From the NCBI GenBank assembly GCA_030697365.1, contig JAUYQH010000187.1, forward strand, positions 1 to 54,180: DNA of 54,180 nt. Reading direction: 5' to 3'. Numbering within the stretch: the first letter of the stretch is position 1; each line of letters opens with the position of its first letter. The translations under genes and the position numbers were made by a program. Shown piece after piece: positions 16,091 to 26,227 of the stretch. The notes under the pieces are model-generated. The model was not told the DNA's origin. It made no database searches and saw only the letters and a list, made by a program, of their open reading frames with translations. Source of the stretch: Novosphingobium sp. (GTDB lineage: Bacteria; Pseudomonadota; Alphaproteobacteria; Sphingomonadales; Sphingomonadaceae).

Positions 16091-18298
16091 TCAAACCTCC
16101 ATCCACTCGCGGAAGAAGCGCTCGTTGGCGGCGCGGAGGTCGGTGAGAGGGAGGGCGGAGCCATTTACGCGCAGCGCGTCTCCGCCCGTGGTGCCGATCT
16201 TCTCGAACGGAACTGTGGCGCGGTCGAGCGGGGCGTTCGCGGGATAGGTCACAAGGTAGCGCGCCTGCGATTCGTTGAAGGCGAAGGCGGCGTCCATCGC
16301 GTCGAGTTCGACCCCGATGCCGCCCGCCAGCGCCATCTCGGCGACGGCCACCAGCAGGCCGCCGTCGGCGATGTCGTGGACCGCGGTGACTTTGCCCTCG
16401 GCGATCAGGCGTCGGACGATCTCGCCGTTGAGCTTTTCATCGACCAGATCGACGCGCGGTGCATCGCCGTCCTGGCGGCCGTGGATTTCGCGCAGCCACA
16501 GCGATTGGCCGAGCTCTGGGTAGCAGGGACCGATCACCGCAAGGCACTCGCCCTCGGCCTTGAAGGCGATGGTCGCAGTCTTGTCGTGGTCGTCCATTAG
16601 CCCCACCGCGCCGATCGCCGGGGTCGGCAGGATCGCGCTGCCGCCGCCTGTCGCCTTGCTCTCGTTGTACAGCGACACGTTGCCGCTCACGATCGGCATG
16701 TCGAGCGCGATGCAGGCCTCGCTCATCCCCTGCAGACAGCCGACAATCTGGGCCATGATCTCGGGCCGCTGGGGCGAGCCGAAGTTGAGGCAGTTGGTCA
16801 CCGCCAGGGGCTTCGCGCCGACCGCACACAGGTTCCGGTATGCCTCGGCGATCGCCTGTTTGCCGCCTTCGACCGGGTCGGCGTAGCAGTAGCGCGGGGT
16901 GCAATCGGTGGTCATCGCCAGCGCCTTGCGTGTGCCGTGTATCCGCACCACCGCCGCGTCGCCGCCCGATTTCTGGAGCGTGTCGGCGCCGACCTGGCTG
17001 TCGTACTGCTCCCAGATCCAGCGGCGGCTGGCGAGATCGGGGCAGGCCATCAGCTTGAGCAGATCGGCGGCGATGTCGGTGCTTTCGGGGATATCGCCCA
17101 GCGGTTTCACCGCCGCCCAAGCCTTGTACTCGGCCTGGCTCAGGTAGGGCCGGTCATAGAGCGGCGCATCGTCCGCCAATGGCCCGAGCGGAATGTCGCA
17201 CACCACCTCGCCGTCGAATTCGAGCACCATGTGGCCGGTGTCCGTCACCTCACCGATCACCGCGAAGTCCAGCTCCCACTTGCGAAAGATCGCCTCTGCC
17301 ATCGGCTCCTTGCCGGGCTTGAGGACCATCAGCATCCGCTCCTGGCTCTCGGACAGCATCATTTCGTAGGGGGTCATCCCCTCCTCGCGGCAGGGGACGG
17401 CGTTCATGTTGAGCCGGATGCCGGCCTCGCCCTTGCTCGCCATCTCGACGCTAGAGCTGGTCAGCCCCGCCGCGCCCATGTCCTGGATCGCGACGATCGC
17501 GTCGGTCGCCATCAGCTCGAGACAGGCCTCGATCAGCAGCTTTTCGGTGAACGGATCGCCGACCTGCACCGTGGGGCGTTTCTCGTCCGAATTCTCATCG
17601 AATTCGGCGCTGGCCATCGTCGCGCCGTGAATCCCGTCGCGCCCGGTTTTCGAGCCGACATAGACGATCGGATTGCCGATCCCGGTCGCGGCCGAATAGA
17701 AGATCTTCGATTGGTCGGCGACTCCCACGGTCATCGCGTTGACCAGGATGTTGCCGTCGTAGGCCGGGTGGAAGTTGGTCTCGCCGCCCACGGTGGGCAC
17801 CCCCACGCAGTTGCCGTAGCCGCCGATCCCCGCGACCACGCCCTGGACGAGGTGCTTCATCTTGGGGTGATCGGGGTTGCCAAAACGCAGCGCGTTGAGG
17901 TTGGCGATCGGCCGCGCGCCCATCGTGAACACGTCGCGCAGGATGCCGCCCACCCCGGTCGCCGCGCCCTGATAGGGTTCGATATAGCTGGGGTGGTTGT
18001 GGCTCTCCATCTTAAAGATGCAGGCGAGCTTGGTTCCGTCCGGCCCGTCGCCGATGTCGATCACCCCGGCGTTCTCGCCCGGGCCGCAGATCACCCACGG
18101 CGCTTCGGTGGGCAGCTTCTTGAGGTGGAGGCGCGAGGATTTGTACGAGCAATGCTCGGACCACATCACCGAGAAAATCCCCAGCTCGACCATGTTCGGC
18201 TCGCGCCCCAGCGCGTGGAGCACGTTGGCGTATTCGTCCTCCGAAAGCCCGTGGGCGGCGACGGTTCCGGGGGTGATGGGGGAAGGAGTCTCTGGCAT
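16091..18298 (-). CDS. purL: Phosphoribosylformylglycinamidine synthase subunit PurL
   Basis: The FGAM synthetase large subunit of the PurLQS type, 735 residues, the usual length for the small form. It uses ATP and glutamine-derived ammonia to make FGAM in purine synthesis. Early motifs are [27 protein letters not shown] and a HNHPS loop; two AIRS-type repeats follow. Start at MPETPSP (ATG 18298, GGAAGGAG upstream in mRNA sense not seen; the mRNA has CCAGAGACTCC). The longer frame to 18763 runs across the neighbouring gene and is not real. purQ and purS are absent here; purF is at 41921. Confidence 0.96.
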   Translation of the reverse strand: MPETPSPITPGTVAAHGLSEDEYANVLHALGREPNMVELGIFSVMWSEHCSYKSSRLHLKKLPTEAPWVICGPGENAGVIDIGDGPDGTKLACIFKMESHNHPSYIEPYQGAATGVGGILRDVFTMGARPIANLNALRFGNPDHPKMKHLVQGVVAGIGGYGNCVGVPTVGGETNFHPAYDGNILVNAMTVGVADQSKIFYSAATGIGNPIVYVGSKTGRDGIHGATMASAEFDENSDEKRPTVQVGDPFTEKLLIEACLELMATDAIVAIQDMGAAGLTSSSVEMASKGEAGIRLNMNAVPCREEGMTPYEMMLSESQERMLMVLKPGKEPMAEAIFRKWELDFAVIGEVTDTGHMVLEFDGEVVCDIPLGPLADDAPLYDRPYLSQAEYKAWAAVKPLGDIPESTDIAADLLKLMACPDLASRRWIWEQYDSQVGADTLQKSGGDAAVVRIHGTRKALAMTTDCTPRYCYADPVEGGKQAIAEAYRNLCAVGAKPLAVTNCLNFGSPQRPEIMAQIVGCLQGMSEACIALDMPIVSGNVSLYNESKATGGGSAILPTPAIGAVGLMDDHDKTATIAFKAEGECLAVIGPCYPELGQSLWLREIHGRQDGDAPRVDLVDEKLNGEIVRRLIAEGKVTAVHDIADGGLLVAVAEMALAGGIGVELDAMDAAFAFNESQARYLVTYPANAPLDRATVPFEKIGTTGGDALRVNGSALPLTDLRAANERFFREWMEV

Positions 18299-18336
18299 GG
18301 CGCGCGCATAGCGGCGGGGCAAGGGCGGGGCTACCC

Positions 18337-18984
18337 CTACACGGACGACTTCAGGCGAGTCTTCCCCAGCCACCACGCGGCCAGAGTCGCCAGTACAAAG
18401 GCAAAAAACGCCAGCAGCGACGTCCCCGCGGTCACCTCGCTCGCCACCGGGCCGAACCAGTTGACCAACTGGAGCGCGAGCAGCACCGCGCTCAGCACGA
18501 TCACGGGCAAGGCCGGGCCGCGGGTCCGGCTGAGGAAGAACCACAGCGCGCCGAAGGTCAGCGCCAGTTCGAGCGGCATCTCGATCATAGGATAATTCCA
18601 CAGTCCCAGCCCCAGCTTGGGCGGCGCGCCCGCCAGCGTCAGGTCGGGGCGGTGGACAGCCAAGTCGAGCAGCCAGTGCGAGAGCACCACCGCGCCCGCG
18701 ATACCCGCCGCCACACGGTCGCGCCGCGCCAGCCAGACCAGTGTGGCGAAGCCCGCCGCCCACACCGCGCTGCCCGCAAAGCTGTGGGTGTACGGCATGT
18801 GATAAAGGTCCATCGGGTTCATCGCGGTGATCCCGGGGACCACGCGCATCTTCTCCGCGCCGGTCAGCAGCAGCGCGAAGAACCCCCAGTCGACCAGCTG
18901 GGCGGCGACGAACAGGGTGGCGAGTTTCGGCGCGCGGGGATGCGCCGCGGCGGCGAGGGCAGGGGCGAAGTGGCCTATGAACAT
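18337..18984 (-). CDS. Multi-pass membrane protein, YdjM/DUF457-like putative hydrolase
   Basis: A 215-residue protein with about six hydrophobic segments. Conserved His/Asp features of the YdjM-type membrane-bound putative metal hydrolases are seen: GHFAPAL near the start, THSFAGS, and [14 protein letters not shown]. The function is not established for this family. ATG 18984 was chosen, four bases after the upstream stop, which implies coupling with the DUF2177 gene. Confidence 0.7.
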   Translation of the reverse strand: MFIGHFAPALAAAAHPRAPKLATLFVAAQLVDWGFFALLLTGAEKMRVVPGITAMNPMDLYHMPYTHSFAGSAVWAAGFATLVWLARRDRVAAGIAGAVVLSHWLLDLAVHRPDLTLAGAPPKLGLGLWNYPMIEMPLELALTFGALWFFLSRTRGPALPVIVLSAVLLALQLVNWFGPVASEVTAGTSLLAFFAFVLATLAAWWLGKTRLKSSV

Positions 18985-18988
18985 GGGC

Positions 18989-19384
18989 TCAGGTGAACCG
19001 GCTGGCAGCCCAGCACCCCACCCCCGCTGCCACTGCGCTCGCAAACGCGCCCCAAGCTATGTCGATCAGCGTCACATGGACCGGCCAGACTTTCATCGTC
19101 GCCTGGTTGGTGAGGTCGTAGGTGGCATAGCAGATCGCGCCAAGCAGCGCGCCGTTGAGCATGGCCGCGCCGATTCCCCCCGCATGCCCCGCGCGCAGCG
19201 CGAACCACACGAGTGCGGCGATGTAGAGCAGGTAGAACACGATCGCCGGGGCCGGGCGAAAGCTGGGGGCGAGCAGTTCGCCGAGCGCGGGACGGTAGAG
19301 ATTCGGCCCGGCCCAGCGCAGCCACAGCGCATCGAGTGCCCCGAACGACACTCCCGCGGCGAGATAGGCAACGATCCACTTCAT
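18989..19384 (-). CDS. DUF2177-family membrane protein
   Basis: A 131-residue protein with four predicted membrane helices. The pattern VSFGALDALWLRW near the start and NGALLGAICYATYDLTNQAT in the middle is that of the DUF2177 family, whose function is unknown. A clear AGGAG precedes the ATG. It is divergent from xseB and forms a two-gene leftward unit with the YdjM-like gene. Confidence 0.8.
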   Translation of the reverse strand: MKWIVAYLAAGVSFGALDALWLRWAGPNLYRPALGELLAPSFRPAPAIVFYLLYIAALVWFALRAGHAGGIGAAMLNGALLGAICYATYDLTNQATMKVWPVHVTLIDIAWGAFASAVAAGVGCWAASRFT

Positions 19385-19448
19385 GCCCGCTTCTCCTCTT
19401 GCTGTCTGCTTGACCGTGCCGCCGCGCGCGGTCAATGCTTGGCACTGC

Positions 19449-19703
19449 ATGGCCGACCACCCGGATATCGCCGCACTCAGCTTCGAGGATGCGCTGAAAG
19501 CGCTCGAGGATGTCGTGCGCAAGCTCGAAAGCGGGGAGACTCCGCTCGAGCAATCGCTCGATCTCTATACCCGGGGCGAGGCGCTGCGCGCGCATTGCCA
19601 GACCCGGCTCGATTCGGCCCAGGCGCGGATCGAGGCGATCGTCGCCGGGGCGGACGGCAAGCCCACCGGTTTGCGACCGTTCGACGACGCGGACGCGCGG
19701 TGA
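19449..19703 (+). CDS. xseB: Exodeoxyribonuclease VII small subunit
   Basis: An 84-residue XseB. The pattern SFEDALKALEDVVRKLESG...LEQSLDLYTRGEAL is characteristic. It partners XseA, not in this window, in degrading single-stranded DNA. Its stop overlaps the GTG start of the prenyl transferase gene, a common xseB-ispA pairing. ATG 19449 is the family start. Confidence 0.94.
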   Translation: MADHPDIAALSFEDALKALEDVVRKLESGETPLEQSLDLYTRGEALRAHCQTRLDSAQARIEAIVAGADGKPTGLRPFDDADAR

Positions 19704-20617
19704 ACCTGGTGAGTGCGGACCTGACGCGCGGGGTAGGATTGCGCGAGCCGCTGGTGCGCATCGCGCGCGAGATCGACGCCAGTTTCGACGCGATGCTGAG
19801 CGTGCCCGAAGATCCCCGCCGCCGCCTGATCGAGGCGATGCGCTATGCCGCGATCGGCGGGGGCAAGCGGTTGCGCCCGCTGCTGCTGGTCTCCACTGCC
19901 GAGATGCACGCGGTCGATCGCGCCGCCGCGGTGCGCGCGGCGACCGCGATCGAGGCGATCCACGTCTATTCGCTGATCCACGACGACCTGCCGTGCATGG
20001 ACGACGACGCGCTGCGCCACGGCAAGCCCACGCTCCACCGCGCGTTCGACGAGGCAACCGCGGTGCTGGCGGGCGATTCGCTCCACGCGCTGGCATTCGA
20101 GATCATCGCCGATCCGGTGACCAGCGGCGATCCGTTCGTCCGCGCGGAGCTGGTCCAGACGCTGGCCGGGGCGAGCGGGGCGTGGGGGATGGCCGGCGGC
20201 CAGATGATGGACATTATGGCCGAGGGCGAGGTGTTCGACCTTCCGACGGTGACCCGGCTCCAGCAGCTCAAGACCGGGGCATTGTTGGGCGCGGCGGTCG
20301 AGATGGGCGCGATCCTCGCGCGCTTGCCCGCCGAGGGCCGCCAGCACTTGCGCGGGTTCTCGCGCGACCTGGGTCTTGCGTTCCAGATCGCCGACGACAT
20401 GCTCGATGCCGAAGGCGACGAGGCGCTGGCGGGCAAGGCGCTGCGCAAGGACGCCGACCGCGGCAAGCAGACCTTCCTGACCCTGCTCGGCCCCGAGCGT
20501 GCGCGCGAACAGGCCGCGATGCTGGTCGAGCAAGCGATCGGGCATCTATCGGGCTATGGCGAAGAAGCCGATATCCTGCGCGCGGTGGCGCGCTATGTGG
20601 TGGAGAGGGACCATTGA
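19700..20617 (+). CDS. ispA: Polyprenyl (farnesyl/geranyl) diphosphate synthase
   Basis: A 305-residue trans-prenyltransferase. The first Asp-rich motif is DDLPCMDDD and the second DDMLDAEGD; GGGKRLRPLL and the KTG in LQQLKTGALLGAA are substrate-binding segments. It would condense IPP with DMAPP/GPP to farnesyl diphosphate for ubiquinone, carotenoid and undecaprenyl supply. The exact chain length is inferred from family and neighbours. The GTG start overlaps the xseB stop. Confidence 0.93.
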   Translation: MNLVSADLTRGVGLREPLVRIAREIDASFDAMLSVPEDPRRRLIEAMRYAAIGGGKRLRPLLLVSTAEMHAVDRAAAVRAATAIEAIHVYSLIHDDLPCMDDDALRHGKPTLHRAFDEATAVLAGDSLHALAFEIIADPVTSGDPFVRAELVQTLAGASGAWGMAGGQMMDIMAEGEVFDLPTVTRLQQLKTGALLGAAVEMGAILARLPAEGRQHLRGFSRDLGLAFQIADDMLDAEGDEALAGKALRKDADRGKQTFLTLLGPERAREQAAMLVEQAIGHLSGYGEEADILRAVARYVVERDH

Positions 20618-20618
20618 G

Positions 20619-21128
20619 ATGACGGAACGCATCGGCGTCTATCCCGGAACGTTCGATCCGATCACGCTCGGCCACATGGATATCATCGGGCGCGGGGCGA
20701 AGCTGGTCGATCGGCTGATCATCGGGGTCACGACCAACATCGCCAAGTCGCCGATGTTCGACGACGACGAGCGCATCGCGATGGTCAGGCGCGAAGTGGC
20801 GGTGCTGGGCGGTGATATCCGCGTGGTCGGCTTCAACTCGCTGCTGATGGACTTCGCGGAAAGCCAGGGCGCTGCCACCGTCATCCGCGGTATCCGCGGC
20901 GTGACCGACTTCGAGTACGAATACCAGCTTACGGGCATGAACCGCCAGTTGAACGACCGGGTCGATACGATCTTCCTGATGGCCGATGTCGCGCTTCAGC
21001 CGATCGCGAGCCGGCTGGTCAAGGAGATCGCGCTATACGGGGGTGACATCTCGAAGTTTGTCAGCCCGGCGGTGCGCGACGAAGTCAGCGCCCGGGTTCT
21101 CGCCAACGCGCGGTCGGGGGACCGCTGA
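20619..21128 (+). CDS. coaD: Phosphopantetheine adenylyltransferase
   Basis: A 169-residue CoaD that transfers AMP from ATP to 4'-phosphopantetheine, the penultimate step to CoA. The nucleotidyltransferase motif GTFDPITLGHMD and VIRGIRGVTDFEYE are intact. It starts one base after the ispA stop, within a compact rightward operon. Confidence 0.96.
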   Translation: MTERIGVYPGTFDPITLGHMDIIGRGAKLVDRLIIGVTTNIAKSPMFDDDERIAMVRREVAVLGGDIRVVGFNSLLMDFAESQGAATVIRGIRGVTDFEYEYQLTGMNRQLNDRVDTIFLMADVALQPIASRLVKEIALYGGDISKFVSPAVRDEVSARVLANARSGDR

Positions 21129-21231
21129 GCGCGGCATCCAGAGCCGTTATTCATTGCGGGGACAGGCGGTTCGGGTTATCGCGCCGCCGCTCGGGACCGC
21201 CCCCTTTCCCGTGACGGAGCTCGATTAGCCT

Positions 21232-21909
21232 ATGCGTTTGCCCGTGCTGGCCGCTGCCCTGATGGGCCTGGCCCTGATTGCTTCCCCCGCTGCCGCGAAG
21301 AAGAAGGAGCCGTTGGTTCCGCCGCCCGCGCCGATCGACCTGACGATCAGTCTCGACCCGGCGGTCGATCCCGAAAACGTGCTGGTGCTCGATCTGTCGA
21401 ACGGCGGGCGCGTGGCCATCCGCCTCAAGCCGCAATGGGCGCCCGCGCATGTCGAGCGGGTCAAAATGCTGGCCGGGCAGGGGTTCTACAACGGGGTGAT
21501 TTTCCACCGCGTAATCGAAGGGTTCATGGCCCAGACCGGCGATCCAACCGGGACCGGGCAGGGCGGTTCGCCGCTGCCCGACCTCAAGGCCGAGTTCAAC
21601 ACCGTGCCCCATCTGCGCGGCACCGTATCGATGGCCCGGACCAATGAGCCCGACACCGCCAACAGCCAGTTCTTCGTCATGTTTTATCCGCGCTTTGCGC
21701 TCGACAACAAGTACACCAACTTCGGCCGGGTGATCGCGGGGATGGAGCATGTCGACGCCATCGTACGGGGCGAGCCGCCGCAGAGCCCGACCCGGATCGT
21801 CCAGGCCTCGCTGGCCAGCGAGAACAAGCCGCGCCCGGTAATCTCGGCAGCGCCCGCCGCCGTCTCGGCGCCTTCGGTGGACGAACTGAACGCTTCGACT
21901 TCGAACTGA
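21232..21909 (+). CDS. Periplasmic cyclophilin-type peptidyl-prolyl isomerase
   Basis: A 225-residue PPIase: signal peptide (about 1-22, ending SPAAA), a Lys/Pro-rich linker, then a cyclophilin domain with FYNGVIFHRVIEGFMAQTGD and a SMARTNEPDTANSQFF segment. It would catalyse prolyl cis-trans isomerisation on exported proteins. It is between coaD and queA in the same orientation. Confidence 0.91.
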   Translation: MRLPVLAAALMGLALIASPAAAKKKEPLVPPPAPIDLTISLDPAVDPENVLVLDLSNGGRVAIRLKPQWAPAHVERVKMLAGQGFYNGVIFHRVIEGFMAQTGDPTGTGQGGSPLPDLKAEFNTVPHLRGTVSMARTNEPDTANSQFFVMFYPRFALDNKYTNFGRVIAGMEHVDAIVRGEPPQSPTRIVQASLASENKPRPVISAAPAAVSAPSVDELNASTSN

Positions 21910-21940
21910 CGATTTCAAGCTTTCGCCGTAAGGGCGAATG

Positions 21941-22987
21941 ATGCGCGTCGATCTCTTCGATTTCGAGCTTCCGCCTGAACGAATCGCGCTGCGCCCGGCA
22001 CGGCCGCGCGATGCGGCGCGGATGCTGGTGGTGCGGCCTGACGGGCTGGAGGACGCCGGGGTAAGCGACTTGCCCGGCCTGTTGCGCCGCGGCGACGTGC
22101 TGGTGTTCAACGATACCCGCGTGATTCCCGCGCAGCTCGAAGGGCGGCGGGGGGAGGCGCGGATCGGGGCGACGCTCCACAAGAGGATCGACTTGCGCCG
22201 CTGGCAGGCGTTCGTGCGCAACGCCAAGCGGCTGCGCCAGGGCGACGGAATCGAATTCGGCGCGGGGGTGACGGCCACTGCCGAGGCGCGCCACCCCGAT
22301 GGCTCGTGGACGCTCGCGTTCGGCGGCGAGGAGCCGGTCGAAGTCCTGCTCGAACGCGCCGGACGGATGCCGCTGCCGCCCTATATTGCGGGCAAACGCC
22401 CGACCGATGAAGCCGACCGTTCCGACTACCAGACGATCTTCGCGCGCGAGGATGGCGCGGTCGCCGCACCCACCGCGGCGCTGCATTTCACGCCTGCGCT
22501 GCTCGACGCGCTCGACGCGGCGGGGATCGGGCGCGAGACGCTGACGCTCCACGTCGGCGCGGGAACCTTCCTGCCGGTCAAGGCCGACGATACCCTAGAC
22601 CACGCGATGCACGCCGAATGGGGCCGGATCGATGCGGAAACCGCCGCCCGGCTCAATGCCGCGCGTGCCGCGGGGGGCCGGATCGTCGCGGTCGGCACCA
22701 CCAGCTTGCGCCTGCTCGAAAGCGCTTGCCGCGAGGATGGGGTGATCCAACCGTTTGCGGGCGACACCGCGATCTTCATCACGCCGGGCTATCGCTTCCG
22801 CGCAGTCGACGCGCTGATGACCAACTTCCACCTGCCGCGCTCGACGCTGTTCATGCTGGTCTCGGCGTTGATGGGGCTGGAGACGATGCGCAGCGCCTAT
22901 GCGCATTCCATCGCTCATAACTATCGCTTCTACAGCTACGGCGACGCATCGCTGCTTCTGCCCAGTACCGAAGACAGATCGGCATAG
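21941..22987 (+). CDS. queA: tRNA preQ1(34) S-adenosylmethionine ribosyltransferase-isomerase
   Basis: A 348-residue QueA, which moves the ribosyl of SAM onto preQ1 in tRNA to give epoxyqueuosine. Family landmarks are the opening [33 protein letters not shown] [14 protein letters not shown] and [16 protein letters not shown]. Two adjacent ATGs at 21938 and 21941 are possible; the second gives better spacing from AAGGG. Its 3' end overlaps the convergent MscS gene by 52 bases. The next queuosine gene, tgt, is about 5 kb away. Confidence 0.95.
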   Translation: MRVDLFDFELPPERIALRPARPRDAARMLVVRPDGLEDAGVSDLPGLLRRGDVLVFNDTRVIPAQLEGRRGEARIGATLHKRIDLRRWQAFVRNAKRLRQGDGIEFGAGVTATAEARHPDGSWTLAFGGEEPVEVLLERAGRMPLPPYIAGKRPTDEADRSDYQTIFAREDGAVAAPTAALHFTPALLDALDAAGIGRETLTLHVGAGTFLPVKADDTLDHAMHAEWGRIDAETAARLNAARAAGGRIVAVGTTSLRLLESACREDGVIQPFAGDTAIFITPGYRFRAVDALMTNFHLPRSTLFMLVSALMGLETMRSAYAHSIAHNYRFYSYGDASLLLPSTEDRSA

Positions 22988-24072
22988 GGCAAGATCATCG
23001 TTCCGTCGGGGGCGGCAGTGTAAGTAGTCTGGGTGGGATAGGCGAACTCGATCCCGCGCGTCTTGAATGCGCGCAGCAACCCCATCGCTACAGCCTGATA
23101 GGCGATTTTAGCCTCGGGTACGTCAGCGACTTCCGCTTCGAAAAGCACCTCGTAGTCGAGCGAACTCGGACCGAATGCCGCAAAGTTGGCGCGCACGAAG
23201 TCGTTGCCGGTGTTCTCGACCACCTCCTGCATGATCGCCGGGATGGCGTCGGCCAGCTCTGGCGCGGTCTGGTAGATCACCCCGACATTGATCTGCATCC
23301 GAAAGAACTCGCGCCCGGCGAAGTTGGTCACTTCCTGTTCGAGAAGCTTGGCGTTGGCGATGATTCGTAACTCGCCGGTCAGCGCGCGGATGCGCGTCGA
23401 TTTGAGCCCGATCCGCTCGACCGTTCCGGTTATCGGGCCTTCCTTGCCCTGATATACGATCGTGTCGCCGACCTGGAACGGCTTGTCGAACAGGATCGAG
23501 AGCGCGGCGAACAGGTCGCCAAAGATGCCTTGCGCGGCGAGGCCGATGGCGATCCCGCCCACCCCCAGCCCGGCGACGAGGCCGGTGACATTTACCCCCA
23601 GATTGTCGAGCACGAAGATCGTGGCGATCGCGAACACCGCGAAGCTGACCAGCAACTGGACGATGGTCATCGCGCTGGCCAGGTTGGGATCGGCTGGGCC
23701 GCTGCCCGCGCGGTGCTCGATCAAGCCGATCACGAACGTCCGCGCCCAGATCGCCGCCTGGAATGTCGCGGCGACCACGAACACGAACGAGATCGTCTGC
23801 CCGACGACTTCGGGCGCGTTGGCGTAGCCCTGGACCAGCCGCGCGGCGAGCGCGATCAGGAACCACAGCCGGGTGCGGCGGATCACCGATCCGATCAACG
23901 TGGGCCACGAACGGTCGCCACCAAGGCGGGCGGCGGCGCGCAGCAACAGACCCTTGATTCCGATCAGTAGAACCACGATCAGCGCGCCGATGCCAGAAGC
24001 CAGCGCGATGCGCAGGGCATGGTCGGAGAGCCAGACGGCGGCAGTGTCGATCCAGAAGGTTAGTTCGGCCAT
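22936..24072 (-). CDS. MscS-family mechanosensitive channel
   Basis: A 378-residue small-conductance channel. Membrane helices fill about 1-175. The pore-lining TM3 is Gly/Ala-rich ([17 protein letters not shown]), followed by [21 protein letters not shown] and the beta domain. It would relieve osmotic pressure at the inner membrane. The start is uncertain: ATG 24072 lacks a strong ribosome site, and TTG 24108 would overlap the tetR stop by four bases and permit coupling. Confidence 0.9.
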   Translation of the reverse strand: MAELTFWIDTAAVWLSDHALRIALASGIGALIVVLLIGIKGLLLRAAARLGGDRSWPTLIGSVIRRTRLWFLIALAARLVQGYANAPEVVGQTISFVFVVAATFQAAIWARTFVIGLIEHRAGSGPADPNLASAMTIVQLLVSFAVFAIATIFVLDNLGVNVTGLVAGLGVGGIAIGLAAQGIFGDLFAALSILFDKPFQVGDTIVYQGKEGPITGTVERIGLKSTRIRALTGELRIIANAKLLEQEVTNFAGREFFRMQINVGVIYQTAPELADAIPAIMQEVVENTGNDFVRANFAAFGPSSLDYEVLFEAEVADVPEAKIAYQAVAMGLLRAFKTRGIEFAYPTQTTYTAAPDGTMILPYADLSSVLGRSSDASP

Positions 24073-24104
24073 GGCATCTGGAGTGAAGCGAAAGTGCTCT
24101 GCGA

Positions 24105-24692
24105 TCAACCCGGCGGGCCTCCGAAATCGATCGCCGCGGAGTCGATCGCGGCGTCGATCAGTTTCGGATCGGCCGGCACTCGCCCGTCGAGCATCAACAT
24201 TGCCAGCCCGTGAACGAACGACCAGGCACGCAAACCGATCAGCCGCGCCCGCGCTTCCTCGCCACCCGCCAAGTCGAGCGCGAGATCTCGCAGGATGCTG
24301 GCGGTGGCTTCGCTGGTTGGATCGCGGACCGCAATCCCGGGATACGTGTAAGCCACACGGAACAGCCCCGGATGGGCCAGCGCGAATTGAACATAAGCGC
24401 GGCCGACCGCATTGAATGCTTTCGCCTGACCGGATTCACGCGCCGCGACAGCCTGTGCCTCGCCCAGCCGTGCGAGGGCTTCGGAGGCGATCGCTTCCAT
24501 CAACGCCTGCTTATCGGGAAAATGGCGATAGACAGACGTTGGACTGACCCCCACGCCCCTCGCCACTTCGCGCAGCGAAATCGCCTCGACACCCGCGCTT
24601 TCGACCAGCCGCAGCCCTTCTGCCAGCAGCGCCGCGCGCAAGTCGCCATGATGATATCGCCGCTTCGCGGAGTTCAATGTTGACACTGTCAT
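24105..24692 (-). CDS. TetR-family transcriptional regulator
   Basis: A 195-residue repressor. The N-terminal helix-turn-helix is clear: ISLREVARGVGVSPTSVYRHFPDKQALMEA. The C-terminal domain has the FALAHPGLFRVAY pattern of the WHG-type TetR subgroup. It is divergent from the carotenoid oxygenase, with a 52-base gap that holds a long inverted repeat and a promoter; it most likely represses both genes. The ligand may be a carotenoid- or stilbene-derived aldehyde; that is inference. Confidence 0.92.
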   Translation of the reverse strand: MTVSTLNSAKRRYHHGDLRAALLAEGLRLVESAGVEAISLREVARGVGVSPTSVYRHFPDKQALMEAIASEALARLGEAQAVAARESGQAKAFNAVGRAYVQFALAHPGLFRVAYTYPGIAVRDPTSEATASILRDLALDLAGGEEARARLIGLRAWSFVHGLAMLMLDGRVPADPKLIDAAIDSAAIDFGGPPG

Positions 24693-24723
24693 CTTTGCTC
24701 TTTATGGTAACGCCGTCAACATT
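24676..24723. promoter_or_regulatory. Inverted-repeat operator between tetR and carotenoid oxygenase
   Basis: AATGTTGAC (24676-24684) and GTCAACATT (24715-24723) are perfect 9-base inverted arms, 30 bases apart. The left arm also overlaps a smaller palindrome TGACA-C-TGTCA (24682-24692 region). One arm covers the start of the tetR coding end and the -35 box, the other the likely transcription start of the oxygenase. This fits binding by the divergent TetR. Confidence 0.62.
24680..24708 (+). promoter_or_regulatory. Sigma-70-type promoter for carotenoid oxygenase
   Basis: A consensus -35 TTGACA (24680-24685) and a -10 TATGGT (24703-24708) are separated by exactly 17 bases. The expected start near 24715 falls in the right arm of the inverted repeat. 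A ribosome site AGGAAGGG follows, ahead of ATG 24745. Confidence 0.65.
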
Positions 24724-24744
24724 ATCTAGGAAGGGCGAGTCGTC

Positions 24745-26178
24745 ATGGCAACCTCGGTTAAGGAAGCGATCGTCGGAACAGTCGGCAAAGGCATTGGCCT
24801 CGTCGCCGATTTCAACCGCGGACGGATGAAGGCCGAACTCGACCATCCTTTCCTCTCGGGCATCCATCGCCCGATGGAGGAGGAGCTGACGCTGACCGAA
24901 CTTGACGTCGAGGGCCAAATTCCCGCCGCGCTCGACGGCAGCTACATGCGCACCGGCCCCAATCCGTTCGCGCCCGATCCGGCGGGTTACCACTGGTTCA
25001 CCGGCGACGGCATGGTCCATGCGATCCGTCTTCAAGGCGGCAAGGCGCTGGCCTATCGCAACCGCTGGGTGCGTTCGCGCTCCGTGGCTGCGCTGGGCGG
25101 ACCCGAAGCCGCGCCGGGGCCGCGGCGGGGCCAGGGCGACAACGTCAACACCAACGTCGCCGCAGTCGCGGGGAGGCCGCTGGTGATGGTCGAGGCGGGG
25201 AGCTATCCGGTCAGGCTCGATCACGAGCTCGGCGCGCAGGAATACACGAACTTCGACGGTTCGCTCGACGGCGCGTTCTCGGCGCACCCCCACCTCGATC
25301 CGGCGACGGGCGAGAACCACGCGATCGTCTACGATGCGTCCAATCCCAACGAATTGCGCCACGTGGTGGTCGACGCCGCGGGCAAGGTCCGCCGCGAGCT
25401 GGCGATCCCGGTGATCAATGGCCCTTCGGTGCACGATTGCGCGCTGACCGCGCGCTACGTGTTGGTGTTCGACCTGCCGGTGACGTTCTCGATGAAGGCG
25501 CTGCTCGGCGGTTTCCGCTTCCCCTATCGCTGGAATCGTGAGCACTGCGCGCGCGTCGGGCTGCTCCCGCGCGAAGGTAGCGCCGACGACATCGTCTGGT
25601 GCGATGTCGATCCGTGCTATGTGTTCCACGTTTCGAACGCGTTCGACCGCGAGGACGGCGCGGTGGTGGTCGATGTCTGCGCCTACGAGACGATGTTCGA
25701 CGGCGGGATGAAGGGGCCGAACGGGAAGAATCTTGGGCTCGAACGGTGGACGATCGATCCCGCCGCGGGCACGGTCGAGCGCCGGACGATCGACGCCACC
25801 CCGCAGGAATTCCCCCGCCCGGACGAGCGCTTGTTCGGCCTGCCCTATCGCCACGCCTGGTCGGTTGCGCTGCCCGAAAGCGAGGTCGCCGGGTTCATGG
25901 GCGCGAGCTGCCTGATCGCGCACGATCTGGTCGCGGGAACCCGCACCGTGCGCGATTTCGGCAAGGGTCGGCTGCCCGGCGAGTTCGTGTTCGTGCCGCG
26001 CGCCGAGGATGCGCCCGAGAGCGAGGGCTGGCTAATGGGGCTGGTGATCGACGGCACGACCGAAACCACCGAACTGGTGATCCTCGACGCGCAGGACTTC
26101 TCCGGCCCAGCGGTCGCCACGGTGCACCTGCCCCACCGAATTCCACCCGGGTTCCACGGAAACTGGATTCCCGCATGA
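24745..26178 (+). CDS. Carotenoid oxygenase (RPE65/lignostilbene dioxygenase family)
   Basis: A 477-residue non-haem iron dioxygenase that cleaves a C=C bond in carotenoids, apocarotenoids or stilbenes. Candidate iron-binding histidines lie in [31 protein letters not shown] and the C-terminal GFHGNW; the blade start [11 protein letters not shown] is typical. Sphingomonads use such enzymes on lignin-derived stilbenes as well as carotenoids, and sequence alone does not decide. It is controlled by its own promoter facing tetR and is followed 49 bases later by an ABC exporter. Confidence 0.92.
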   Translation: MATSVKEAIVGTVGKGIGLVADFNRGRMKAELDHPFLSGIHRPMEEELTLTELDVEGQIPAALDGSYMRTGPNPFAPDPAGYHWFTGDGMVHAIRLQGGKALAYRNRWVRSRSVAALGGPEAAPGPRRGQGDNVNTNVAAVAGRPLVMVEAGSYPVRLDHELGAQEYTNFDGSLDGAFSAHPHLDPATGENHAIVYDASNPNELRHVVVDAAGKVRRELAIPVINGPSVHDCALTARYVLVFDLPVTFSMKALLGGFRFPYRWNREHCARVGLLPREGSADDIVWCDVDPCYVFHVSNAFDREDGAVVVDVCAYETMFDGGMKGPNGKNLGLERWTIDPAAGTVERRTIDATPQEFPRPDERLFGLPYRHAWSVALPESEVAGFMGASCLIAHDLVAGTRTVRDFGKGRLPGEFVFVPRAEDAPESEGWLMGLVIDGTTETTELVILDAQDFSGPAVATVHLPHRIPPGFHGNWIPA

Positions 26179-26227
26179 CGCCGGATTGCTGCTTGCCAGC
26201 GGCGCGGCGCTCCGCGAAACGGGCGCC

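Noticed and set aside
16937..18595. 552-codon open frame antisense to purL
   Set aside because: Composition is His/Arg/Gly-rich noise typical of antisense GC-rich frames; purL is clear.
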